In this document: in pieces, positions 7,222-14,494 of the stretch
Position numbering within the stretch: position 1 is the stretch's first letter
How the letters are laid out: each line of letters opens with the position of its first letter
Assembly (NCBI RefSeq): GCF_001984105.1
Contig: NZ_MTQM01000004.1
Coordinates: forward strand, 57,127 to 121,126
Direction of reading: 5' to 3'
DNA: 64,000 nt
DNA from: Microbacterium sp. CSI-V
GTDB taxonomy: Bacteria > Actinomycetota > Actinomycetes > Actinomycetales > Microbacteriaceae
The notes under the pieces: generated by a model
Told to the model about the DNA's origin: nothing
The model's input: the letters and a program-made list of their open reading frames with translations, nothing else
The model's database searches: none
Program-made: the position numbers and the translations under genes

Positions 7222-8494
7222 GGGAGCCCTCCCCGTCGGGCGAGGACATCAACCCGACGCTCTGCGCCGACTGCCCCTCGCCGCCCAGGCTCGCCTCGGA
7301 CTGTCCTTCGCCGCCCTGGCTGTCCGCGGACCGCGTCAGCCACCCCTGCTTGTTCATCGTGAACAACGCGTACACCTTGATCGGCAGCGAGACGAAGATG
7401 ATGACGACCGTCACCAGGGGCAGCAGCACGATGTCCTCAGGACGACGCCACAGGTGCGCCATTCCGCGGATGCCACGACCGACGAACATCCACACGATCG
7501 CGAGGATGATGCCGAGCGTCGGATTGTCGGCCCGCACCGCGAGCACGATGTAGGCCAGCGCGACGAACATCGTGAACGGCGTCAACAGGATCTGCATCAT
7601 CGTGATCTGCGAGATGAGCGGCACCTTGAACACCCACCCGTTGCGGATGGCGGTGAGGTAGCACCGGTACGAGTTACGGCTCCAGCGCACCCGCTGCTTC
7701 ACGAACGCCCGGAAAGTACCGGGGAACATCGACAGCGCCCGCGCGCTGTCCTGGTGGGCGACACGGAACCCCTGCGACAGCACGAGCCACGTCATCCGAC
7801 CGTCGTCTCCCGCAACGCACTCCTTGCCGAAGAACATCTCGTGCTCGAGGTCCTCCACGCACGGCTGGATCACGGACGTCCGGTAGGCGGCGGTGCGGCC
7901 GGACGCGCAGATCACCCCGCCGAAGCGGCCCATCGCCGGGGCGTAGTCGGTGCAGCGCAGGTCGATGATCCAGTCCGCGACGCGACGCCACACGCTCGAC
8001 TTCGGCAGGTAGACGTTCTGCCGAGTGCTGACCGCACCGACGGCCGGGTCGATGAAGGGCATCTGGACGGCTTCGAGCATGCCGTCCTCCCATGCGGTGT
8101 CGGAGTCGACGAACACGATCAGTTCGGTGTCGACCATGCGGATGCCGACACCCAGCGCCGAGCGCTTCCCCCGGTGCCGGAACATCACGACGTCCACCGT
8201 CGGGATCCTCAGCGCCTCGATGCGCTGCTGGGCCTCCACGTCGGCGACGTCGAGGACGATGATGATGCGCGACGGCCCCTGCCGCACCCACGTCTGCAGA
8301 CACCGCAGCAGCACGTCGGGATCCTCGTGGAAGGACGGCACGACGACCGTGGTCGTGGTGCGGTAGTCGTTGCGCACCGGGCGCGATGTGGCCGCCAGGA
8401 GCTTTCGGACGATCCAGAAGCCCCACGACACGATGCCCAGGTACCCGAACGGCAGCAGCCACATCAGCTGCTCACCGAATGACCCGTGGCCCAC
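7214..8494 (-). CDS. processive family-2 glycosyltransferase (cellulose/hyaluronan synthase-like)
   Basis: This 426-aa membrane enzyme should polymerise and extrude a beta-linked glycan. It has an N-terminal TM, then the GT2 core with VVVPSFHEDPDVLL, the DSDT metal-binding motif, the acceptor-site GDDGRMT and QRVRW (the QxxRW equivalent), then about four C-terminal TM helices. The GTG at 8494 has a good SD (GGGAG) about five bases before it. The C-terminal tail carries two copies of a ten-residue unit containing GGEGQS. Neighbours are two beta-helix proteins, an XRE regulator and a divergent GH114 hydrolase, which suggests a dedicated exopolysaccharide system. The sugar donor cannot be read from the sequence. 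Confidence 0.88.
   Translation of the reverse strand: MGHGSFGEQLMWLLPFGYLGIVSWGFWIVRKLLAATSRPVRNDYRTTTTVVVPSFHEDPDVLLRCLQTWVRQGPSRIIIVLDVADVEAQQRIEALRIPTVDVVMFRHRGKRSALGVGIRMVDTELIVFVDSDTAWEDGMLEAVQMPFIDPAVGAVSTRQNVYLPKSSVWRRVADWIIDLRCTDYAPAMGRFGGVICASGRTAAYRTSVIQPCVEDLEHEMFFGKECVAGDDGRMTWLVLSQGFRVAHQDSARALSMFPGTFRAFVKQRVRWSRNSYRCYLTAIRNGWVFKVPLISQITMMQILLTPFTMFVALAYIVLAVRADNPTLGIILAIVWMFVGRGIRGMAHLWRRPEDIVLLPLVTVVIIFVSLPIKVYALFTMNKQGWLTRSADSQGGEGQSEASLGGEGQSAQSVGLMSSPDGEGSRG
7269..7328. repeat. two-copy 30-bp tandem repeat in the GT2 synthase tail
   Basis: Two imperfect 30-bp units (starting at 7269 and 7299; GACTGCCCCTCGCCGCC versus GACTGTCCTTCGCCGCC) encode the tandem peptide QGGEGQSEAS / LGGEGQSAQS at the cytoplasmic C-terminus of the synthase. 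The copies are close but not identical, so the duplication is not brand-new. A candidate site for copy-number variation between strains. Confidence 0.75.
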
Positions 8495-8567
8495 GTCTTC
8501 TCCCCTGCGTGCGGCGGATACGCCGAATGACGGCCCGGGGAGGACAGTGAAGGTTACCGCGTCCGTG

Positions 8568-9548
8568 TTACGTGCAGGCGACGTCGCTCAAGGACACGCC
8601 CGTTGCGACCGTGTTCCCGCAGGCGACCGTGTTGCCCGCCTCCCGGGCGGCCCCCACGACGGCGACTCCCACGCCCCCGGCACCCGGACGCAGGACGTTC
8701 GCCGCGAGGACGTTGCCCGACCCCCACGGGGCCAGGATGACGTGGATGCTCACGGCATCCACCCGACCCTCGATCGTGTTGCCCTCGATCCGCCAGTCCG
8801 CGCCCTTGAGGTCGACCGCGCTGTCGACCACGGCCGCGGCGCTCGTGGAGAGCGACGAGTCGCGCACGATCCCGCCGGTCGTGCCCTCCTTGACGTCGAG
8901 CGCCTCCGCGGTGGTGTCGCGCACGATGAGACCCGAGAACGAATTGCGATCGCTGCGGTCGGGATCGCACGCGGTGTAGCGGCACCAGTTCGACTCCGCG
9001 GAACCGACGTAGACCCCCTCGCCGAACTCCGGATCCGTCAGGCCGGTGCGCTCGATCGTGACCGAACGCACGGTGTTGTCGGCGCTCCCGGTGCGGAGGT
9101 GCAATCCCTCCTGTCCCACATCCGAGATCGTCAGACCGCTGAGCGACGAGTGGGTCGTCGCGTCGAGCACGACGCCCTTCTGCCCGCCCCGCACCGCGAG
9201 GTCGCGGACGTCCCAGTACGCGGCGCCCTCCAACTGCAGTGCGTACCCGCCCGCGACGTCGCCGCCGTCGAGGACCGTGCCCGTCGTGCCGCACAGCACG
9301 ATCGGAGCGTCGGCCGTCGCGACCGCCGTGGCGCGGAACCGTCCGTGGTAGACCGACGGCGCGAGTTGCAGCACGGCTCCCGGTGCGGCCGCGTCCAGGG
9401 CGGCCTGCAGGGCGTCCGCCCCCTCGCCCACCGCGACGGCTCCCGGGGCGCAGGGCGCCGAGGGCGCGACCGGCACCGCGGGAGCACACCCCGAGAGCGT
9501 CACGGCGCACGCGGCGACGGCGATCAGGGCGGTCCGGCTGCGGTTCAT
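8568..9548 (-). CDS. secreted beta-helix lipoprotein, first gene of the EPS operon
   Basis: This 326-aa protein has a lipoprotein signal peptide (MNRSRTALIAVAACAVTLSGC, lipobox LSGC, Cys about residue 21). The mature part resembles right-handed parallel beta-helix proteins: repeated short strands such as VRDLAVRGGQKGVVLD, SSLSGLTISDVGQEGLHLR and NSFSGLIVRDTTAEALDV. It should sit on the outer face of the membrane and may bind, cleave or epimerise polysaccharide. It is first in the operon leading to the GT2 synthase (73-bp gap) and is divergent from the GH114 gene with only 40 bp between starts. No catalytic residues could be assigned; the region before the ATG lacks a clear SD. Confidence 0.8.
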   Translation of the reverse strand: MNRSRTALIAVAACAVTLSGCAPAVPVAPSAPCAPGAVAVGEGADALQAALDAAAPGAVLQLAPSVYHGRFRATAVATADAPIVLCGTTGTVLDGGDVAGGYALQLEGAAYWDVRDLAVRGGQKGVVLDATTHSSLSGLTISDVGQEGLHLRTGSADNTVRSVTIERTGLTDPEFGEGVYVGSAESNWCRYTACDPDRSDRNSFSGLIVRDTTAEALDVKEGTTGGIVRDSSLSTSAAAVVDSAVDLKGADWRIEGNTIEGRVDAVSIHVILAPWGSGNVLAANVLRPGAGGVGVAVVGAAREAGNTVACGNTVATGVSLSDVACT

Positions 9549-9576
9549 CGCGTCGAGTATCCCAGGCGGCGAACCG

Positions 9577-9582
9577 TAGGGT
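9577..9582 (+). promoter_or_regulatory. -10 element (TAGGGT) of the GH114 gene, probable leaderless transcript
   Basis: TAGGGT fits TANNNT and ends six bases before the ATG at 9589; no SD is present. It lies in the 40-bp space between divergent genes, so the two promoters must overlap or face each other closely. Confidence 0.4.
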
Positions 9583-9588
9583 GGACGC

Positions 9589-10410
9589 ATGCCGCGTGCC
9601 GTGCTCTTCGTCGCCGTCGCGGGGCTGGCGCTCCTCCTCGCCGCGTGCGGCTCGGACGATGCCGCGCGCACGCCCGACTCGCCGGCCGCCTTTCCGACCG
9701 ACGCGCGGGTCGACTACCAGCTCGGGGCGCCCTATCCCCCGGCCGACGGCGTCACCGTCGTCGTCCGGGACCGCACCGCCGCCCCGGCGGACGGCCTGTA
9801 CTCGGTCTGCTACGTCAACGCGTTCCAGACCCAACCCGGCGAGAGTGCCGAGTGGCCGGACGGGACGCTCCTCGAGCGCGATGGAGAGCCGGTGGTCGAT
9901 CCCGATTGGCCGGACGAACGCCTCGTCGACACCTCGACCGAGGGCACGCGCGCGCGTGTGGTGGAGCACGTCGCGCCCTGGATCCGCGGGTGCGCGGCAT
10001 CCGGGTTCCAGGCGGTGGAGTTCGACAACCTCGACACGTTCACGCGCACCGACGGTGCACTCTCCTTCGAGGACAACGCCGCCGTCGCCGCCGCGCTGGT
10101 GGCCGTGGCGCATGACGCCGGGCTCGCCGCCGGCCAGAAGAACGCCGCCGAGTTCGCCGACCGGCTCCGGGATGCCGCGGGCTTCGACTTCGCCGTGGCC
10201 GAGGAGTGCGCGGCGTACGACGAGTGCGCCGCGTACACGGACGTCTACGGCGCCCACGTGATCGACATCGAGTACACCGATCAGCTGCCCCGACCGTTCA
10301 CGCAGATGTGCGCCGACGAGGCGACGCCCGCGGCGACCGTGCTGCGCGATCGACGACTGTCGACACCCGACGCGGCGGAGTACGCCTTCGAGAACTGCCC
10401 GGCCGGCTGA
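9589..10410 (+). CDS. GH114-family endo-alpha-1,4-polygalactosaminidase-like lipoprotein
   Basis: This 273-aa lipoprotein has a signal with lipobox LLAAC (Cys about residue 20). The mature domain shows the GH114 signature: substrate-barrel start YQLGAPYPPADGVTVVVRD, the strand LYSVCYVNAFQTQPGES, a terminal-loop Asp in VEFDNLD, and AGLAAGQKNAAEF. Characterised GH114 enzymes cleave alpha-1,4-linked galactosamine polymers, and related domains occur in Pel-type biofilm systems. It is divergent from the beta-helix/GT2 operon, which suggests it trims or releases the polymer that the synthase makes. The family assignment is good; activity on galactosaminan is inferred. Confidence 0.85.
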   Translation: MPRAVLFVAVAGLALLLAACGSDDAARTPDSPAAFPTDARVDYQLGAPYPPADGVTVVVRDRTAAPADGLYSVCYVNAFQTQPGESAEWPDGTLLERDGEPVVDPDWPDERLVDTSTEGTRARVVEHVAPWIRGCAASGFQAVEFDNLDTFTRTDGALSFEDNAAVAAALVAVAHDAGLAAGQKNAAEFADRLRDAAGFDFAVAEECAAYDECAAYTDVYGAHVIDIEYTDQLPRPFTQMCADEATPAATVLRDRRLSTPDAAEYAFENCPAG

Positions 10411-10443
10411 CCGGGCGGGAGCGCAGGTCGACCCGCGGGGAGC

Positions 10444-10467
10444 GCCCCGGACCGGACGGTCCGGGGC
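10444..10467. terminator. bidirectional hairpin between convergent GH114 and FBP-domain genes
   Basis: A perfect 10-bp stem GCCCCGGACC (10444-10453) / GGTCCGGGGC (10458-10467) with a GGAC loop lies in the 64-bp space between two convergent genes. There is no T-run on either side. Confidence 0.65.
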
Positions 10468-10474
10468 ACTCGGG

Positions 10475-10963
10475 TCACCCGGCCATCAGGTCGCGGAAGA
10501 ATCCGTCGACGTGCGTGCGAAGCGACTCGATACGACGATCCCGCGCCGCCTCAGCGTCGTGGCCGAGGTACGCGGGCGGATCGAGACGACGCACGTTCGC
10601 GGAGCATTCGAAACGCGAGCACAGAAGCGTGCCGACGGTGTTGCCGGCCTTGCCGGCGCCCCCGGCGCGCCGAGCCGAGAAGAACACGACGTCGTTGGGC
10701 AACGTCACGTCCGAGCACCACGAGCACTGCGGCCGGGACCGGGTGGGCTGCTCGGCCTGACGCAGCTGCAGGCCCACGGCGTTCCCGTCGATCTCGGCGA
10801 CGATGAACCCCAGCAGCGGCGACTTGGGGTCGCGCCAGCCGAAGTAGTCGAGGCGGTCCCAGTCGCGTTCCGCGAGATCCGCGGGGAGGACGATCGCCTT
10901 GCGCTCGCGCAGCGAGACGTTGACGAAGCTGGATCGGACGGTGGATTCGGTGAGGGCGATCAT
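10475..10963 (-). CDS. FBP-domain zinc-finger protein
   Basis: This 162-aa cytoplasmic protein ends in a treble-clef zinc-finger: CSWCSD (CxxC) is followed about 33 residues later by LLCSRFECSANVRR (CxxxxC), as in the C-terminal zinc-finger of the FBP (fibronectin-binding-protein-like) family. The N-terminal half (LRERKAIVLPADLAERDWD, YFGWRDPKSPLLGF) is the companion region of that family. Despite the family name, no surface signal is present and the true role is unknown; an RNA- or ribosome-linked role is often suspected. The ATG at 10963 is chosen over an upstream start at 11050 because the preceding residues are non-conserved and GGGACC precedes this ATG. Confidence 0.8.
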   Translation of the reverse strand: MIALTESTVRSSFVNVSLRERKAIVLPADLAERDWDRLDYFGWRDPKSPLLGFIVAEIDGNAVGLQLRQAEQPTRSRPQCSWCSDVTLPNDVVFFSARRAGGAGKAGNTVGTLLCSRFECSANVRRLDPPAYLGHDAEAARDRRIESLRTHVDGFFRDLMAG

Positions 10964-11221
10964 GAGGGTCCCATCGATGGACCGGAAAGGCTCCGGTCGG
11001 AGGACGCCCGCGTCGTGCACGGGCGAGCGGAGGATGCCGCGCCGACGCACGTCGAACGCGGGTGGGCGCGCGACACCGAGGTCGCGCGACGTCGCCGCTC
11101 AGGCGGCGAGGGCCACGGCTCCGATCGCGCCTCTGCCGTCGGCGATGCGGACGCCGACGACCCCCTCACGCCCGAGGGGCATCGCGGGGGAAAGAGAGGA
11201 CATGATTCGAGGGTACGCCGC

Positions 11222-11599
11222 TCAGGCTCGGAACGGGGCGGATCCGAGCACCCGCTCCACGGTCAGCTCCAACACCACCCGCTCGGGGTTCACGCGGGGC
11301 TGACGATAGCGCGCCGCGTATAGGTCCACGGCACGGGCGACGGCCTCGGGATCGTCGCTCACGCGGGCGGGACCCTCGAAGCTGATCCACCGGCTCCCGT
11401 CGACCGAACAGACCGACGCCCTCCCCGAACGCTCCGCGTTCACGAACTTCTGCGTCCCGCGCGAGCCGATGACCCGCACGACGCCCGCGTCGTAGGTGAA
11501 GCCCACCGGCACGGAGTGCACCCGACCCGAGCGACCCACGGTCGAGAGCGTCGCGAGGTGGTACTCGGCGAGGAAGGCCAGGGCGTCGTCGTTCAGCAC
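11222..11599 (-). CDS. PPOX-class F420-dependent oxidoreductase-like protein
   Basis: This 125-aa protein has the split-barrel flavin/F420 fold. It begins with LNDDALAFLAEYHLATLSTV and has HSVPVGFTYDAGVVRVIGS and NAERSGRASVCSVD, matching the short F420-binding PPOX family (Rv1155-like, TIGR03618-like). It is likely an F420H2-dependent reductase of an unknown substrate. The GTG at 11599 is inferred from family length and overlaps the stop of the upstream 2H-phosphoesterase gene by 7 bases, so the two are translationally coupled. A later ATG would cut into the conserved first helix. Confidence 0.8.
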   Translation of the reverse strand: MLNDDALAFLAEYHLATLSTVGRSGRVHSVPVGFTYDAGVVRVIGSRGTQKFVNAERSGRASVCSVDGSRWISFEGPARVSDDPEAVARAVDLYAARYRQPRVNPERVVLELTVERVLGSAPFRA

Positions 11600-12135
11600 G
11601 ATTCCAGCGTGCCACGTCCGGCGAGGTGTGCGACCGTCCGGGTGGCGGCATCCCAGCGCCGGATGCCGATCGCGCGCGCTCCGATCGGCTCGCCGCCCTC
11701 GCCGCCCAGCGCGGCGAGCGCCTCGCCGACACGGTCGAGGGGTACGCGGCGCGCGAGCGTCACGTGCGGCGTCCACTCCCCCGGTACCGTGTGCGGCGCG
11801 TCCTGGCCGGCACCGGCGAGAGCGTGCACGGCCGCCTGCAGGCCGAGCAAGGCGGCGCTCGGAACCACCGAGCGTGCGATCACGCGTGTCCGACCGGTGC
11901 CGAAGAGCACGGGGGCGCCGAGCGTGACAGGAAGAGGGAGCCGATCGGACAGTCCGTCCGCGGCGAGGTCGGGAAGGGACGGGCGCACGAGCAGCGTCAC
12001 GTGGGGGCGGTTGGTCGGACCGGTGTGCCGGGCCTGACTGGGCAACCCCGCCGAGGCCAGGACCGCCCACTCGCGACGGATGGCGGCGTCGGCATCCGCG
12101 TCGAAGACGAACTCGAGGCTGACGACATCGGTCAT
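11593..12135 (-). CDS. 2'-5' RNA ligase family (2H phosphoesterase) protein
   Basis: This 180-aa protein has the two H-x-T/S motifs that define 2H phosphoesterases: RPHVTLLVRP (about residue 44) and WTPHVTLARRV (about residue 121), placed on the two lobes. ThpR-like enzymes act on 2',5' or 2',3'-cyclic phosphodiester ends of RNA. It starts with an ATG at 12135 and is separated by only 7 bp from the DoxX-like gene upstream; its 3' end overlaps the PPOX gene. This is likely a small operon of unrelated housekeeping genes. Confidence 0.82.
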   Translation of the reverse strand: MTDVVSLEFVFDADADAAIRREWAVLASAGLPSQARHTGPTNRPHVTLLVRPSLPDLAADGLSDRLPLPVTLGAPVLFGTGRTRVIARSVVPSAALLGLQAAVHALAGAGQDAPHTVPGEWTPHVTLARRVPLDRVGEALAALGGEGGEPIGARAIGIRRWDAATRTVAHLAGRGTLESC

Positions 12136-12142
12136 CGTCGGA

Positions 12143-12520
12143 TCAGCGGGTCGACCACCACGCCGCGGCGACGAGCACGGGCTGGAAGAACAGGCGCGCG
12201 AAACGGCGGCGGTCGGTGTCGAGTCCGAACGCCGAGCGCTTCTTGCGCCACTGGTCGACGTTGCCGGGGAAGATCGCGACGTAGAACGCCGCGAGCGCCG
12301 CGCCGATGCGCCGCCGCTCCCGGGGCAGCGCGATCAGAGCCACCCCGAACGCGATCTCGACGACCCCGGATGCCACGACCACGGCATCACGATCGAGCGG
12401 CCCGCGTTCCACGACCGCGTCGGGCACCTGCGCCTGGAAGTCGCGGCGGGCGAAGGTGAGGTGCGCCACTCCGGCGAAGGTCATTGCCAGGGCCAGGCCC
12501 CATCTCACGAACGGTCTCAT
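12143..12520 (-). CDS. small DoxX-like membrane protein
   Basis: This 125-aa protein has about four hydrophobic segments (residues 8-22, 47-64, 70-88 and 108-122) and the pattern FAGVAHLTFAR followed by ASGVVEIAFGVALIAL, which is characteristic of DoxX-like quinone-associated or redox membrane proteins. After the third segment FPGNVDQWRKKRSAFGLD forms a cytoplasmic loop. The function is unknown in most members. It heads the three-gene operon 12520-11222, with gene gaps of 7 bp and then an overlap. Confidence 0.75.
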   Translation of the reverse strand: MRPFVRWGLALAMTFAGVAHLTFARRDFQAQVPDAVVERGPLDRDAVVVASGVVEIAFGVALIALPRERRRIGAALAAFYVAIFPGNVDQWRKKRSAFGLDTDRRRFARLFFQPVLVAAAWWSTR

Positions 12521-12691
12521 GGCGTCAGGCTAGAGGCGCCCACGGGCGAGTCGGCCGGGCTTGACGGGGCCCCCGTCGGGAGTCGTCGCGTATCGGCGAC
12601 GGGCGCTACGCGAAGCGCACCGGAAGCGCAACCCCCGGACGCCGAGCGCACGGGCCGATTGACTGAGCACACGTCGAGCAAGGAGGTGCCC

Positions 12692-12985
12692 ATGACGCTC
12701 ACGGAGAGCCCCGCCGCGGAGCTCGGCGGAATCGACCTGGACGCCCTCCTGGTGCGGGCGGCGACCGGCGACTGCGACGCTTTCGTCGACTTCTACGACG
12801 CCACGTCGCCCCGCGTGTACGCGGTCCTGCTCACGCTCACGCGCGACGCCGACACTGCGGCATCCCTCCTCGAGGGGATCTACGTCGAAGCGTGGGAACG
12901 CCTGCGCGGCCGCTCGGCACCGCCGTGTCCGGGGATGGAGTGGATGTCCGTCATCGCCCACCGGCACGCGTCGGGCCGACGGTGA
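12692..12985 (+). CDS. orphan sigma-region-2-like protein (truncated ECF sigma factor)
   Basis: This 97-aa protein aligns with only the first third of a SigK-type ECF sigma factor: LLVRAATGDCDAFVDFYDAT, then a core-binding helix region (PRVYAVLLTLTRDADTA) and EGIYVEAWERL. It ends with a short stretch (MSVIAHRHASGRR) equivalent to the end of region 2. There is no region 4, so it cannot by itself recognise a -35 element in the usual way. It has a near-perfect SD (AGGAGGTG, 12681-12688), so it is actively translated. It could be an anti-activator, a core-RNAP-binding decoy or a relic. No frameshifted region 4 follows: the next 36 bases lead into a convergent gene. Confidence 0.7.
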   Translation: MTLTESPAAELGGIDLDALLVRAATGDCDAFVDFYDATSPRVYAVLLTLTRDADTAASLLEGIYVEAWERLRGRSAPPCPGMEWMSVIAHRHASGRR

Positions 12986-13021
12986 CATGACGGCGCCGAC
13001 GACGCAGAGGATGTCCGCGCG

Positions 13022-13360
13022 TCAGGCGCTCCGGCGCGCGGCCTCGGCCGCCTCGGCGGGCGCGGCGACATCGAGGTCGATCGTCAGGCCGCTCGACGAG
13101 TTCGCCGAGTTGGCGTACGACTGCAGCAGCGCGGGATCGAGCATCTCGGGCTCGACCGAGCCGAAGACGAATCGGAGGGGGATCGAGGGCTGGATCCAGA
13201 TCGTGCTGCGCCCGCCCTCTTCGCCGTCCGGGTGGCGCCAGGACATCGTGAAGCTCTCCCCGCGGCGGAGTTTGGTCGCGATCACGACCTTCACGTGCGC
13301 GAGCACTCGGTCCGGGATCCGGATCGGGCGCTCGGACGACCCGTAGAACAGTAGGCCCAT
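13022..13360 (-). CDS. DUF7882-family small protein (copy 1)
   Basis: This 112-aa protein is of the family found in Microbacteriaceae next to MarR regulators. Diagnostic stretches are LLFYGSSERPIRIPDRVLAH, ATKLRRGESFTMSW and IWIQPSIPLRFVF. It has been labelled an ATP-dependent DNA ligase in some annotations, but no ligase motif is present. The ATG at 13360 is chosen because GGAG lies six bases upstream; the ATG six bases earlier would touch the SD. A paralogue lies at 14024-14344, on the other side of the MarR gene. Its promoter carries the putative MarR operator. Confidence 0.8.
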   Translation of the reverse strand: MGLLFYGSSERPIRIPDRVLAHVKVVIATKLRRGESFTMSWRHPDGEEGGRSTIWIQPSIPLRFVFGSVEPEMLDPALLQSYANSANSSSGLTIDLDVAAPAEAAEAARRSA

Positions 13361-13392
13361 GAGCATCTCCTTCCGGAGTTTCGACATCTCAT

Positions 13393-13422
13393 ATTTTACT
13401 AGGTTGCCTAACTATTGCCTAA
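13393..13422 (-). promoter_or_regulatory. promoter of DUF7882 copy 1 overlapping repeated TTGCCTAA operator half-sites
   Basis: On the minus strand TAAAAT (plus 13393-13398) is a good -10, and TTAGGC (plus 13417-13422) lies 18 bp upstream as a -35. Two copies of TTGCCTAA (13404-13411 and 13415-13422) cover the spacer and -35. A third copy lies before the marR gene at 13512. AT-rich islands are rare in this DNA, which makes the site stand out. Likely a MarR-controlled promoter. Confidence 0.6.
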
Positions 13423-13511
13423 TGAATCACGCAGGAATATCCGGCACGCGCCAAGTTTCTTTTCTGTTCACCAGGGGCTACGCCAGGTCTATCGCATCGC
13501 TGAAATCTCGT

Positions 13512-13523
13512 TTGCCTAACTAG
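13512..13523 (+). promoter_or_regulatory. putative MarR operator (TTGCCTAACTAG) upstream of marR
   Basis: TTGCCTAACTAG repeats the TTGCCTAACTA found at 13404-13414 in front of the divergent DUF7882 gene. Such shared elements in a divergent region next to a MarR gene are the normal arrangement for autoregulation plus target repression. Confidence 0.5.
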
Positions 13524-13561
13524 ACTGTCGCATCGGGCGGCCGGACCCTTACAGGAGAGCC

Positions 13562-14017
13562 ATGACGATCGTGACTGAAGACGACCCTTCGACAGTCGCC
13601 GCCCGCGCCGTCGAGAGACTGCGACTCGCCGAGGCGCGCCTGGCCCGACGGCGGCAGACGGACTGCGGACCCAGCGAGAACGCCCGTGCGGCGATGCGCC
13701 TGATCCTCGAGCGGGCCGACGAAGGCGCCACGGTGACCCCCACCGAGATCGCCCAGGCCCTCGCGGTCTCGACGGCATCGGTCACGGGCATGCTCGATCG
13801 GCTGGCCGCCGGCGGGCTCATCGGCTTCGTGGCGAACCCCGCGGACCGGCGCAGCAAATTCGTCGTCCCCTTCGACCGCGACACGGATGCCGACTCGATC
13901 GACCCCGTCACGGCCCGGATCCGCGAATTCGCGCTGGACCTCCCGCCCGGAGCGGCCGACCAACTGGCGGACTTCCTCGATCGCGTCCGCGAGGTCGTCG
14001 ACGCCGAGTGCCGCTGA
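13562..14017 (+). CDS. MarR-family transcriptional regulator
   Basis: This 151-aa winged-helix regulator has a helical dimerisation start, then the MarR HTH (about residues 55-85: TPTEIAQALAVSTASVTGML, DRLAAGGLIGF) and a wing with NPADRRSKFVVPF (the D-x-R-x-x-K/x wing element). A C-terminal helix (PGAADQLADFLDRVREVVDA) completes the dimer interface. An SD, AGGAGAG, lies at 13552-13558. It is divergent from DUF7882 copy 1 and convergent with copy 2, separated by 6 bp. Probable targets are the two DUF7882 genes and itself through the TTGCCTAA elements. The inducing ligand is unknown. Confidence 0.87.
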   Translation: MTIVTEDDPSTVAARAVERLRLAEARLARRRQTDCGPSENARAAMRLILERADEGATVTPTEIAQALAVSTASVTGMLDRLAAGGLIGFVANPADRRSKFVVPFDRDTDADSIDPVTARIREFALDLPPGAADQLADFLDRVREVVDAECR

Positions 14018-14023
14018 GCGGGT

Positions 14024-14344
14024 TCAGACGCGCACGGGCTCCACGGCATCCGGGTCGGGTTCCGCCACGACCGTGAGCCCGTTCGCCGAACTCGCCTCGT
14101 GCATGAGTTCGTCGACCCAGCGGCGGTTCACGTGCGGCGGACGACTGCCGTAGAAGTGGAAGACGAGCGGAATCGACGGGTGGATCCAGAGGGTGCGCGT
14201 ACCGCTCCCGTCTCCGAGCGGGAAGTGGAACATGAACGGCTCGCCGCGGCGGAGCTTGTTCATGAACACGAGGCGCAGGTGAGCCAGCGTGCGGTCCTCG
14301 ATGTCGAAAGAGTGACCGAGCGCGTCGTAAACCAGTTTGCCCAC
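14024..14344 (-). CDS. DUF7882-family small protein (copy 2)
   Basis: This 106-aa paralogue of 13022-13360 has the same order of elements: GKLVYDALGHSFDIEDRTLAH, MNKLRRGEPFMFHF, LWIHPSIPLVFHFYG, then WVDELMHEASSANGL. Hydrophobic and aromatic strands alternate with basic loops, suggesting a small beta-rich fold. The GTG at 14344 (GKLVYD) matches the start of family members; longer upstream frames are unrelated shadow sequence. It has no clear TTGCCTAA operator in its upstream region, so the two copies may be regulated differently. Confidence 0.75.
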   Translation of the reverse strand: MGKLVYDALGHSFDIEDRTLAHLRLVFMNKLRRGEPFMFHFPLGDGSGTRTLWIHPSIPLVFHFYGSRPPHVNRRWVDELMHEASSANGLTVVAEPDPDAVEPVRV

Positions 14345-14481
14345 CCCGACAGCGTATCCGCTCCACCGACCTAACCAACACGGCGGGGCCGCACGCGTGC
14401 GGGGAATTATCGGATCGGGTCCAGAATCCGCGCCCCACCGCACGATCGGTCGCACACGACCGCCGCCCCCCGACGCTCGAC

Positions 14482-14487
14482 TAAAGT
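14482..14487 (+). promoter_or_regulatory. -10 element (TAAAGT) of GH6 gene, probable leaderless transcript
   Basis: TAAAGT fits TANNNT and ends seven bases before the GTG at 14495; there is no SD. Same geometry as the -10 elements at 3249, 9577 and 20409. Confidence 0.4.
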
Positions 14488-14494
14488 CCTCAGA

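Noticed and set aside
11099..11203. 34-codon minus ORF between the FBP-domain and PPOX genes
   Set aside because: It has an ATG but no SD, no conserved feature, and its composition is that of GC-rich noise.
13419..14049. Minus-strand ORFs across the marR gene
   Set aside because: Arg/Ser-rich antisense shadows; the plus-strand MarR protein has the motifs, SD and promoter context.
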